From the NCBI GenBank assembly GCA_963682175.1, contig OY821787.1:25894501-25958500 (forward strand): a DNA stretch of 64,000 nt, read 5' to 3'. The position numbers and the translations under genes are program-made. Below, piece by piece: positions 47,518-60,800 of the stretch (the stretch's first letter is position 1; every line of letters begins with the position of its first letter). The DNA comes from Triglochin maritima. Taxonomy: Eukaryota > Streptophyta > Magnoliopsida > Alismatales > Juncaginaceae. The notes beneath the pieces were generated by a model. The model was not told the origin of the DNA. It was given only the letters and a program-made list of their open reading frames with translations, and did not search any database.

Positions 47518-47990
47518 GTAGGAAGAAAGATCTTTTGGTCCTTTGGATAATTTAGTAAGAAATGGCTAATTTTTGGATCTTTGTTTGTCGCTGATAATGC
47601 TTTACTGGTAGTTCGGCTTGCAATTATGTAAGCGTTGCATTCGTTCTTGAAGTGTTTGATGCTACTGTTTGAATTTTTCTTCTTTGTCGTGTGGACTTCA
47701 AATTTTCGGTAAACGAATGAGGCCTTTGTTGGTGCTAATGATGTTTTTCTGCTGTTTTGAGTTGGTGTTAACAAGTGTTGTGTCCAATCTTAAAACTAAT
47801 CGGTGCTTTGGTTTGAAATTTGTGCTTTGCCGAGTTGTTTCTTTCGGAGTGATACCTTTTTGGTATATTTTTTTTAGTTTTAGCTATCAGTTGTTTCTGC
47901 TTAAGAATTACCTTTCAGTACCTAGAATCTTAAATAAATGAAACCTTGGCGTGCTACTAAGTGAACATTATGTTGAATCTTCAACTATTT

Positions 47991-47992
<2 letters not shown>

Positions 47993-48029
<37 letters not shown>
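47993..48029. repeat. (AT)n microsatellite
   Basis: About eighteen AT dinucleotides within the inferred leader intron. Confidence 0.95.
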
Positions 48030-48030
<1 letters not shown>

Positions 48031-48750
48031 TGGTTAAGTCGATCTTTTCTGAGTTTTAGCTTCACAAATTTAGAATACATGATAAAGCCACAGTCTTTCC
48101 CCGTTTGGGTGCTTTGTCCGATGTTTTGATGTACTAGTAAGCATGTATTCATTTAATTCTTCGTCTATGCTGGTATACTTGCTTGACCTTTCTTGTTATT
48201 GAGTATTGACTTTTTTCCATTCAGTTTTTTAACAAATGTAGACCTTTTGGTCCTTTTGATGTTTCACCCATTGATTTAATGAACCATGTAAGAATTTTTA
48301 ATTCTTCAACTACTTGGGTATTTTTTGCAAACACATTCTTTCGATAAAGCGAATAATTCGAATTGTCCTTTACACAGTCATTTCCATTGGAACGTTTAGC
48401 ATTACACAAATCAAAACATGATAAAGTCAACTTCTGGATGTGGGACTATTCTCACGCTGTTTTTTGCCCATTTTTGACATACCTGTAAGTAAGCATTGTA
48501 TGCACACTATATATGTAAGAATTGCGCTACTAATTCAAGTTATTTCGTATCTTGTCCATAGTTTATGTTGTTGTATGACATGTTTGATATTCCCAGGAAT
48601 TCATGCTTTGATATGTTATTCGCAGCCTGAATACTCATAAAACAGTTTCTTTTTAAAATATGAATAGTTTTCTATCTTCTCAAATTTACATGCAAAAGTT
48701 AAATATTTTCTTTCTTCTAATAACTGCAGTTTATTGGCTTAGTTCACGAT

Positions 48751-48833
48751 ATGGAAGTAATCATTTATATGTAGTACAATTCAAGATGGTCCTGGGGTCC
48801 TACTTGTGGGCCAATGTTTGTTCGCACTTCTGA
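48751..48833 (+). promoter_or_regulatory. Two upstream ORFs in the MYB3R leader
   Basis: ATG at 48751 opens a 7-codon ORF (MEVIIYM, stop 48772-48774). ATG at 48786 opens a 15-codon ORF (MVLGSYLWANVCSHF, stop 48831-48833) ending 17 bases before the main ATG. If the leader exon begins at 48730 both would be in the mRNA and could reduce translation. Confidence 0.4.
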
Positions 48834-48850
48834 GCAACAATTAAGGTTTC

Positions 48851-51800
48851 ATGGCTACTGATAGGACAGAAGGCTCTACCAGAAGTGACGAAAACATTTC
48901 TACTGACAAAGATGCAAATCAAGACCAGATATCAAAGCGTAGAACATCACAAGGGTATTTTTTTTTTAATTTTATGTTTTGTTGTAGAGCAATGCTATAG
49001 CAAAACTAGAGATTGGTGGTGAAGGTCAAACATGAAAAATTCTTATGTTTCTGCATCATTCTCCTTGGAATTTCGTGGACAACTTGGTTAGCAAGGAACA
49101 AGTGGGCCATAAGTTCATTCCATGCTATGTGCAGTGGTTCATCGTCACAGTTCACCCTATACAGTGGTGCAAGTACTCAAGGGTTGAAAGCCGGCCAATT
49201 GACTAGTAAATGGCTCCCAAGCAACTAGTTGGACTAGTTGTCCGGCCAGTGCTGGGCGCCTAATGAGACCAGTGCTGGGTTAGTTTTTTTAAATTGTAAA
49301 TGGGCAATCGAATCCCTAAGTGGATACACCGCCTCAAATGACGAGTCAGTAGGAAATTACTGTCCTGGTAAATTTGAGTAAATTTAATTGTTGCTTTTTT
49401 TGAAAGTATCAATATGGTCTGTATTCTTCTGGGGCATACTTGCAGAAGTCTTTTTCACATTGGGCTTTTATGCTTTGTTTGTGGATTTTTTCTCCTTTTG
49501 TCCTTTCTGTTTCTAGAACCATATTAGGAATAGTTTTGTATATGTTGTATTTCTAGAATTTTTCTTTAATCATTACTCATTTTTTAATATTTTTTTAGGA
49601 GGACAACAGGACCAACAAGGCGCTCATCGAAAGGACAATGGACGTCCGAAGAAGTAAGTATAATTTACTCATTATATCAATGGCGCTTACGATATTCTAG
49701 CTCCTTGTAGACTCAGACTAGAGGCTTCATCATACTTTTCGAGGAAGGATGAAGAAGACTCACTGGTTGTGGGCCTTGGTTATTTTCATGGACTACAGTT
49801 GGTAGTCAGACGTTGATAGCCTGTTCCATTGCAGATAGACCCTAATAAATCATGAATGTGGAATCTAATTAGCGTTGGTTTATGCCTTAGCTTGTTCCTA
49901 ATTTTTTCTTCCACTTATCATATCCACTTGGAAATGATTTGATTTTTATTACTGTGTCCCGTTGCTGATTGCCAGTCACACATTTAATCTGATAAGCACG
50001 AGTTCTTGGGTCCGTCTGCTTCTGATTAAAAGTATACAAGTCTTGATTTTCGATTGCCCTTGGAATATGGGGACCTCCTTGTGGTTTCACCAAAGCTTCC
50101 TCACTCTTGTGGTTGTCATGTTGTTGAGGTGGTCCCCATATTATTGATAGCAATCGTCATCGCCAATTCATGATAGCGGCCGGTCACCACTTTGTCGTTG
50201 TTAGAAACCACATCACCATTTTCCTCTGCTTGTGTCTCCCGCACATACACGTCCTTTTTTTGCAGGCGCAAGCTTCGTCTTCATGAATAAAAGTATTGAC
50301 ATCCAAAGCTTTGGATTCTAGTAGTATGTCATTGCAAAATTGTTTGTAATCGTTAAGACATTGAGACCTTTTCAAGGTCCAAATGTGTTGCAATTCAAGG
50401 ATGCTCCACTATAATGCTCTTCACGCTCATTTAGGAATTTGAAATTTTTGATGAAAAAGAAATAATTAAATAAAATAGTGACAATGATCTCATAAAATCT
50501 CCAAAGAAACATTAATTTAAGTTCAATGGAATCAACGTTATAAATCGAAACCCTTTGAGACCCCAACAAAAAAGAAAGGTGAAGTCAAAGATGATTTTAA
50601 AAAGGAATATTTGGATACTTTTGTATTCAGAACATGTAAATATAATTAAATTAAGTTATTTTGATTAACTTTGTAGAAAACTGCTTATGAAGGACTGATA
50701 ATTCGAAACCCTTGATGTTTCCGTATTGGATACTTGTACCGATTAATACTTCTGAATACGTATCCAATACCTAGTGATACCCGGATACTTCATTCTGAGC
50801 ATCTAATTATAATTTTAAATTCTAGACTTATGGATATTTAATTACTCGTTAGATGTTCTAGAATACTTCTAGGGTGCTTAAGAATACTTCCAAATAACAA
50901 CAAAAAGAAGAGCAACACCTTTTATCTCTAACGGTTGGGGGTAGGCCAAGGATACTTATAAATAACATTCTAAGGTATAATATAACATTCATAAATAGTA
51001 TCATTTATAGAATATTTATCCAAAAACACTTGTGGATAGAGTTGTTTAGTGAAAATTTATTGTATTATTATTTTTTTCTTTCACTTCGGTTCACTTTTAT
51101 AATTCCTATATACATATACTGATATACATATATATACATTTGATATTTACTATTTTCATTCTAGAGTAATGAATAATAAAATGTAAATTGAAAAGTAAAT
51201 TTAAAACACAATTTGTTATCAACATATCTTGAAGTACCATAATATCCTACTTTAACAAAATGTTTATGTATCCTTATAGTAACTTACTTGTATTACGTAT
51301 GTGTCCGTGCTTCATTGACAACCACTTCATTTCAGAAAGTCTTCAATACCTCCTTTAAATGCCACATTCATATCCTCTTGCCTCAAGATCTTAAAAAGCG
51401 ACTAAAGAGACCATTAGCAACAATTTTCTTGATTAGCACACAGAAATTCAAGGTTAGTAGGACTCTAAACGCATAGGAAAATTAATTGCGGATGAAAGAT
51501 TTGTTTATTTAGAGATAGCATATTGCTACTTCAAACCAGAAGTTGTAGCTAATGCAATAAAAAATATACTATGAAAGGTAACCAGGGAAGATCATCTTAT
51601 ATGCAAACGTATCTAATCTTTTTTTATTAAGAATGTCAGTGTCTCATTACTTCTATGACGTTCCATGGTTATGTTTCTTATACAAATTTCAAAAACCACT
51701 ATTGTGTTCCTCTTTTGTTTTTAGCCGTACTTTCATTTTTCACTATTTAATAAAAACTGGATAGGTTTTTGGCCCTTGCCACCCCAATGATATTACTTGT

Positions 51801-54800
51801 CGAGTTACTTTCTTACGTTGCAGAGCCTTGGAGTATCAGTTGGTAATTTTACATGTACTATGGTTCCTTCTCTTAAGATCTTTTCTATGCATTTTCCAGG
51901 ATGATATGTTGTGCAAAGCTGTTGAACGCTATAAAGGAAAAAATTGGAAAAAAATTGGTAATTTTGAGACATGTTATTTTAATTAATGCATTAGATTCAA
52001 GTATTATTTTTTTAATATAAAGGAGCATTTGATTTAGTAATGCTTTAATGATAGACGAGGTAACCAAAGATATACAGGTTGAGGTCCTATAGTTTATGCT
52101 TCTGCAGATGATGTGGTACTAATTGTTGATGGTAGGATAGGTGCTGAAAGAAAACTAGAGTGGTGGATGGACACTTTAGAAACCAGTTTTCAGGCGGGGG
52201 GTCGCCTGGGCGACCACCCGCCTACCGCCCAGTAGATTGGGCGACCAGGCGATGGCATGTGCTGTGCACATGCGTTTACTGTGCACAGCAGAACAACGGC
52301 TAGAAATCTAGCCGTTGCATGTTGCTAGTAACTAGCCGTTGCTACAATAGTAACAATTTTTTTAACCCCCTCCCTCCTACTTTTGTTCTTATAAATATCC
52401 TTCCATTTCATTTCCCTCATTCCTTCTCCTACAACCTTCATTCTCTCAATCCTAATTCTCAAGTTCTAAACTTCCAACTCCGCTACTCTGGTGCTCAAAA
52501 ATTCCTGCGTTCAAGAATTCTGACTCAGAGGAAGACGACGATAATGAAGTTCCTAACTGGACTTTAGAACAACGTGTCCAATTGGAATGACTAAGAGTCT
52601 AGGAAACTTGTATTGTGATTGTTTTGCCTTCTAAATTGTATTACAAACTCTAGCATTAATAAAATAAAAAAAGCTTAAGTGTTTGGGTGGGTAGAGGGGG
52701 TACCTAGTGAGGCTTTGGTCGATAAACTAGGTGTCTTTTCGAAGCCCAAACATGTAAGGCTTGTTTCTATAATTTTTGGGCATTTTCCCCAAGTTTTCCT
52801 GATTTTTTTAGATTAAAAATGAAAAAATCAATTAATTTTTTTTGTTGGGTCACCCAGCCCTGGGTGACCGCACAAACGCCTAGGCGATCGTTTGGGCGAC
52901 TAGGCACTCCCAGTCGCCTAGGTTCGCTTAGGCGTCCCAGGAACATTGTTAGAAACAAAATGTTTTAAGTCTAAAACTGAGTATATGAAGTGATGTCTCA
53001 GTACCTTCGATACTGATAAAGAAGAAATCATATTGGACGGTAAAGTGGTGGGCAGAAGGGATATTTTTAGATATTTAGGATCCATACTTTAAAAGGATGG
53101 TAAGATCGACGAAGATGTTAGTCATAACATTATATCAAAGTTGATGAAATGACGACAAACATCAGGTATCTTATGTGACAAGAAGATCCCTCTCAAGTTA
53201 AAAAGATAATTTTATAGAACTGGTATAAGACCGTCGATGTTGTATAGAGCGGAATGTTGGGCTATGAAAAAATAAAATGTGCAAAAGATGAGCATGACTG
53301 AAATGAGGATGTTGCAGTGGACGTATGGGCATACACAAATGGATCATATTAGAAATAGACATTCACGAGAGTGTTGGAGTTGCCCTGATAAAGAAGCTTA
53401 TAAAGCATAGACTGAGATGGTTTGGACATGTACAAATAAGACCTATGGAAGCACATGTTAGATGAGGAGTGTTGAGCCACGATGAAGACATAAAAAGAGA
53501 GAGAGGCAGGCCAAGATTAAATTGGGAAGAAGCGGCTAAAACATGCTTAAAAGATTGGAACATTCCCAAGATTTGACATTGCACAGGAGGGCGTGGAAGA
53601 AGACGATTAACATGCGTAAATCGTGACTCTTTCGAGTTCATTTCTAGCATACCCAACTAGTTTGGGATTTAAGGCTTTGTCGTTGTTGAAAGGAGCATCT
53701 GATTACATGATTTAGTTCCTCAAAAGAATGCAGTAGCCCAGGTTTTCATCTACTGACTATGGTGGATTCTTGTTCCGAGCATTTACCATATAAAGCATTA
53801 TGAGTAGTTGACATATATACTCTTCAATCATATCTAATTTTTATTTAACGTGAATTTTTTTATAGATCTATTTATTTGAATTGTACCACCATTCAAATTA
53901 CATACACAGCAGAACTTGTCAGTCTGATCATGCCGTATCATCTCCTGTGTTGCAGCCGAATGTTTTCCAGATAGGACTGATGTTCAGTGCCTTCACAGGT
54001 GGCAGAAAGTTCTAAATCCCGAACTGGTGAAAGGACCTTGGTTGAAAGAGGTAACCGTTAATTATGGTCATTATTTAGATCTCCATTTCCAAAGGCAGAT
54101 TGAAATGAAGTTTTTCCTTTTCTTCAAGATTCCATGATGTTCATCCTAAGTTATCAAGTCCGCTACTGCAGATACCAAGATTTCTGCTTGTTTTTCCTTG
54201 CAACCTAAGTATTTTAATGAATTTTTTCCGTAATCAAGTTGTTGAGTCTTTATTTAATAGGAAGACGATCTGATCATTGAGATGGTAAAAAGACATGGAG
54301 CAAAAAAGTGGTCCCTCACTGCGCAGGCATTGCCTGGGCGTATTGGAAAACAGTGCCGTGAAAGGTTTCATTACAGATTATTTTGGTCCCAATCCAACCT
54401 ATATGTTCTTCAATGATCAACGTTTTTGTTACTTTCATATCTAACAATCAAATAGTGCCATTTAAATAAAATCTTGAATTTTTTCAGGTGGCATAATCAT
54501 CTAAACCCTGCCATAAACAAACAGGCTTGGACCCAAGAGGAGGAATTAGCACTGATTCAGGTTCATCAAGTTTATGGAAACAAATGGGCGGAATTAACAA
54601 AATTTTTACCTGGCAGGTGTGGTCTATATAGCTGTATCTTTTATATTTTCTAGGAAAAAGGTCTTCAATTACACCTCCTGAAAATGAATTTTTAAATCAT
54701 AACCTCTGTGTATTCAATTTCTTCTTCTTGAAACTCTGATTAATCAGAACCAGGTAATAGGTTCAGTATTTTTTTGCCAATTTGTACATTCGTAGGCACA

Positions 54801-57800
54801 GTCAACCTTCGCAAAAAATATTTTTCATCTTTGTTCACTTGAAAATAAAAATCCTTCTCGTGCCAAATCCTTTTCTCTTATTCTCTTGCAAAATTCTTTT
54901 CTCTTGTATATTTCCTTGTATTCCAATATGATCACTACAATTTCCAAATTTACATGCAGGACTGATAATGCGATAAAAAATCATTGGAATAGCTCTGTAA
55001 AAAAGAAATTGGACTTCTATCTTTCATCTGGTCTACTAGCACAGCTGACCCATCTGTCTCGAGCAGAAAATACCAGGCCGTGCATATCTTCATCTTCAGG
55101 GGGGGAAATCCAAAGTAGCAATAAGGGTGCACTGAAAGAAGAACTAGACGTGGACGAATTGTCAGGATGTACTCAAGACTCTGCTTTCTGTCATTTATTT
55201 CCTGATGGTGATTCAAAGGCAATCACGATATATGAGAATAAAGTCCCAACAGTAGGAGTCATCTTGGAAAAGGAAAAGCTCCAAAATCGGCATGTCTTGA
55301 CAGTCTCTGAAGAACACAATGTTGTTGATCAAGAATTACAATGTTTGCCACCTGAGTTGCTCACCTTAAGTGTTCGGAAGGTTTCACAAAAACCTCCAGG
55401 TTTATCAGCAATGTCGAAATATTCAGAAGATCCTAATAATTATACTCTAACAAGAGCTGTTTGCCCTCTATCCTCTAGCGTGACTGACATTCCAGCCTAT
55501 CCTGATGTTAACAATTGTAGCAGCGATGAGAGGCATAATCAATTGATTTCTGAAGCTGACTCTTTTTGCAACAACACCAATATTATAAGCTTTTCCATGG
55601 ATGATTCTGCTTCAAATCTGTCTAGTGCTAAACCTTCTGCGGATTTTGTTGTTTGCTATTCCAATTCGCAAAGCTTTGAAGAAAGTAAAGCATTGGATGC
55701 GATGTCAAAACCATATTATCCAGCATGTTCATCTGATTTGTGCGTTCCCTGTTCTCAAGAATCACAGACTGTATTGCCTCTATCTGTCATCTACCCAGTT
55801 GATGAAAAACCAGTGCGCCAAAACACTCAAGCAAGAGGTATGACTCTTCAGATATGTGATACAGAGCTTAATAATGAATTCATCTACAACGACATGGTTG
55901 TTGAGAATGAAGCCTTGGGTGTTGCCAATGTTGGAGAAAATGCTTTTTCTTCATGTTTGCAAGATGGGGAAAACAAAACTCGAGAATCAACAAAAATAAA
56001 AATGTTATATGGAGAGCACCCAGATGTTGAAGAAAATTCGGATGCACATTTAGATTCTAAAAACACTGAAACTTTATGTTATGAACCTCCTAGGTTTCCG
56101 AGCACTGATATTCCTTTTTTAAGTTGTGATCTCATATCATCTTCTGACCTCCAGCAGGCTTACAGTCCATTTGGTATTAGGCAACTAATGACGTCCTCCA
56201 TGAACTGCTCTACTCCTAATACGTGGGATTTTCCATGTTGCAATGACAGCCCAGATGTTGTTCTCCGAAATGCTGCCAAAACCTTTCATTGCACCCCATC
56301 TATTTTAAAGAAAAGGCAGCGTGAAACTATGTCACCTTTGCATGACAAAAGAAGTGGCAAAAAGGACGGAAGGGGCATAAGTTTGGAGCTTTTTAAAACC
56401 TCTAATGGTGGAACTGTGAGTGCCTCCATGGATGTTGTATCCAATGAAAGCCAATCTTTTGATGCATCCATTTCACCGAAAGACATGTCCATCGGATCGC
56501 CATATCATCCAAGAAGCAAATATGAAGATTCACTCGAACAAAAGGCAAAACTTGATTATGTTCACGAGAAAAGGAAGGATATGTCGTATTGTGAAAAAGC
56601 AAAAGGATTTGCTGGCAGCGTGTTTGAAGAGGATAGGCAAGGAGAAGACAATTATGATGCAGCAACGACAGCTGATGCTGATATCAGAACAGAACCAGTG
56701 CGTTTCTCTTTGATATCTTATTCATTTGGAAGCTTTAATAAATATATTCCATTCATTTAATAGTATTGCATGTTCATGGTTCATTTATAGAGCATATGAA
56801 TAAATAAAAAATATGTTCTTTTTCCTTAGAATCCTTATATTCACTATCTGAATAGGTTGGCACCACCATCAAAGGTCGAGAGGGTCAACTAGAATCCATT
56901 ACCAAGTGCTAGAACCCCACCTATTCATGCCCATGCTTGACCTTAACAAACCCTTGACGAATACATGCTCACACTAGTATATTGAACAACACTCACTTTA
57001 GTAGAAATACATCAATAAGTAACAAGTAATGAAATGTCCCTACAAGTCATAACATTGTGAAAAGCACCATCGAGACAACCATCTCTGTTTTTCAGTGTGA
57101 TTTCAAGGTTACAAAAAACTCCTCACCTAGCCCAACATCTAGACAACCATTGCTTGTAAGCTAAGAGTCGATAAAAATCGTTTCACTTAGTTAACAAAGT
57201 ATAGATGGACCACTGGTGAAGCTTACCAATTAAAAATTTGATAACCCATATATATTTAGAAAAATTTGACAACCATTGCTTGCTCATTTTTCGTCTCCAA
57301 CTCCATGAAAACTAGTAGCCCCCGAACCCAACTCCTCCACATCCTACCTACTTCTAGGGCTGTAAATGGGCCAGGTCGGGTTGAAGCTCAACCATAACCT
57401 GATGTCCTGATCCGCCTGTAAGCTAAAAGGGTATTTGTGTTGGGTTGAGCTAGATATTAAATTTTCTAATCGCAACCTGACTCGTAATCCGCGGGTTAAT
57501 CTGGTTTGGTTCGGATTGATGGGTTGAACAGGTAGTTGTTTCTGCCACAAACTTTGAACATATCAAGTCTTACATGTAACATAATAATATAAAATGCTCA
57601 ACAAGATATTTCACCATATGAACATATCTACTTTTACACAAACACATGAACTTCTCGACAAGAAATTCATCACATAAGCATACCAAATCTTAACCCATAA
57701 ATAGAGGTGGGAAGTTGGAGGAAAGGAAAGTGTGGGAGTCTAAGGTGGAACGTGGGTTTGGTGGGGGCTTGAAGTTTTTTTTTGATCAGTAAGTTAGGTT

Positions 57801-60800
57801 AGTTTTTTTTATAGAAAAAATGTAAAGGAATGTTTTGGATTTATGGTTTAGTAATTAGGGTTGTATATAATTTTCGTTTAGGTATATATAAAAATATCAA
57901 AAATTATTTATAAATATATTATGTGGGTTGGCGGCTTAGGAGGTTAGTATTTTGACGAGTTGAACATAGTGATCCATATATTTTTTTGGCGGTTTGGGTC
58001 AGACCAGATCAGTGGCTTAATGATTACCCGCCCTCAGCCGTACCGACTTCGACTAGATTACATGAACGAAGAGAATACACAACTTATTCAATGCACTGTT
58101 TATCTAAAAGTCACTTGAAATTTGAGTTATATGGTCAATCAATGTTAACAAAAAGTCTTAACTCACACAGCCCTTGAATTTGATTCTTATTGAGATTGTG
58201 ATGATCTATCTCTTAGTCATTTGATCTTAATTTTGACAAATTATTCAAAGTCAACATTTCAACATTGGTCGGCTGGCTAGCCTGACTAATCCTCTCTAGT
58301 CAGCCAGGCCTTTGGACCGACTTATTTCTGACTTCCAATCTGGAATTTATTTCCTTCTCAATCGTCAAGTAGAGAACAATCACTTAAATAAAGCATGTAT
58401 TGCTTCGAAAATTCCCTATGTAGGACTATGTTTGCATAACATAACATAGCATAAAATAACATCAATGAAAACACTCCCCCATCCTAACAATGTAAAGTTT
58501 GCACCAACTTTAAGTGTAATGGCTGTTTCTAAGCATTTTTCTTATCTTGTGATAAAAAACAGTTGATGATTCCTATTGACTTTCATTTCTAGCCTATCCC
58601 AACTTGTTTTGGGTTAAAGGTTTTGATGTTGTTGTTGTTGTCGTATGATAAAAATCAGTCTGAACAGATGCAACTTGTACGTGTTCTCTCTTTGTCACTA
58701 CAGTTAGCTGGGACTCTTGCTGAATGTGATGTCAATGACTCCAACCTTTTAGATTGTGCTCCTTCCAGTCGAACTGAATATTCAGCATATCTTTCAGATA
58801 CTAGGTAGGATGCATCTTCTTCGAGAATAGCTTTACAATTTGTGGCTGATGTTCTTCCATTCTAACATGTTTTTTCATCTGTTCATAGTGTTGATCAAAA
58901 GAAACAGAAGACATTTCCATCCTCTTTATGCACTCCGTCACAAAGTACACTTCACAAATCTGGGGCATCATTAGATGAGGACTTTGAAAAGTTAAACATG
59001 TAAGGTTTCACAATATAAATGTTATCGTTTTCATTCTAGTCCGCCTTACGATACAGATTTTGAAGAATCTTATATTCATGTTATGAAGAATCTTATATTC
59101 ACTCGAGTAATATAGGAAGTAGAAACACCAATTTAGTTCTGTATCAAGTGTCACTGAGCTATTTCCTTTTCTTTCATTTCATCAAAAATAAGTTTTGATA
59201 AGCTCTAAGACATTATAAATTTACATTCACCTGTATAATTTAACTTGAAAATGGTTGTTTGGGCAAAAATTATTCAAGAAAATGTCACATGACTCATATA
59301 TTGAGAGAGAGAGAGTAACTCAACGCTAAGGGCATTTGACTTTTAACAGAGATGCATCTATTTAATTTAGAACATACATATTATGAAGAAAAAAGCAACC
59401 ACCTTAAATATAGGCAATGGAAGTAGTCTGTACTAGGAAATTCACCTATATATTGTTTTGAACCAAGTTGTAAGGCCTTTATGCATTCTATTCATTTTAT
59501 TGTCATATCTAGACACTAGTAAAAATAATGAAGGAAGAATCATGCAAAATCGAAAGTACAAGACAAATAAGTATTAGGATTATTTTAAAAGAACTAGGAA
59601 AATTGATTATGACGAGTATTTATTTGCCTTGAAAATTGAACTTGTATTGGTTTTAAAAACAATATTCCTCTGTTACTCTGCAAAGACAAGATATGTTGCA
59701 TGGAAGATGGATATGTTATTAATTTTGTCGGTGTTTTTCCCCTTCTCGAAGGAAAGTCTTGGGTCTAGGATAAAAATAATTGAATCTTTTAGAAATTTGT
59801 TTTCATCAACTTTCCCTTTTTCTTTTAGTATACAAAAATCCTTGACATAAACAAGTTAAGACTGAGCTGGTAAATTCCCTGACATTTCATGAGGAAAAGT
59901 TGCAAATACATGCTTCTTAAGAAGTATGTTTTCATATTTTATTGTATTCAACATTCGGTTCCTACTTAAATTTTCTATAATCGGAAAGGACTTGGTCCCC
60001 AATCGTGTAACTTCATATCCAAGCATATGGGCATATGATCCGACGGAACCCTAGCTAAACCAACGACTCATGAAAAAGGGCACACCAAGAGATCTGTTAA
60101 CAAATTGCCATCTTCCTTCTCAAGTTTGACATAGTAAGCAACCAAAATAAAAAGAAAACATGACATGATATGACCGATAAGGGTTCTCTATCTTCACGAA
60201 TATCATTTTTCTCCAAAAACATGGGAGGAGTCATACTTCATAACAATATGATCGGGGTTCTAATTGTTTGCTTTGAGGGATCATGTTAATTTTGATGATT
60301 TAATCAACATATTCTTAATCACAATCAAATTGGATCAAACAAATTCCATGCATTGCACATATTTATATTGTACATCTATCGTAGTAGATGATCAAGACTG
60401 AAAGAGAAAGTGATTGAAGTCAAAACATGTAATTATCTTTATTTGATTCTTCAGGAATTTTTGTAAATTTGAGCATATTTGTTGGGATATCCATCTACAC
60501 ACTAGGTTCCATATAGAAATTACATACCAGATCTCACTATATTTGGACTTTAATATATCAGGTAAACATTAGCCGGAAAACCATCACACTCAACTTCACC
60601 CAGCCTGTGCAAGCCGGTCGACCGAAACTTGGGTTCCGTCCGACCGTTTGTTAGCAACAACCCTTTCGTATAACGGTCGACCGTTTTAACGATTTCGTCC
60701 GACCATTCCTTGGTTTCAAATTTCATTTTTGAGTTGTTTTCTAGTCCTTATTCTCCAACATATATTTTGAAGATCACGCGCTTACCCAATTTAGACTCAA

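Noticed and set aside
49887..50569. Minus-strand ORFs in MYB3R intron 2 as a nested gene
   Set aside because: Short, unlinked frames without a recognised domain or splice structure.
54886..54959. ATG at 54886 as the start of a separate 624-codon protein
   Set aside because: The first 74 bases are intron; the MYB repeat continues from exon 6 through the acceptor at 54958-54959.
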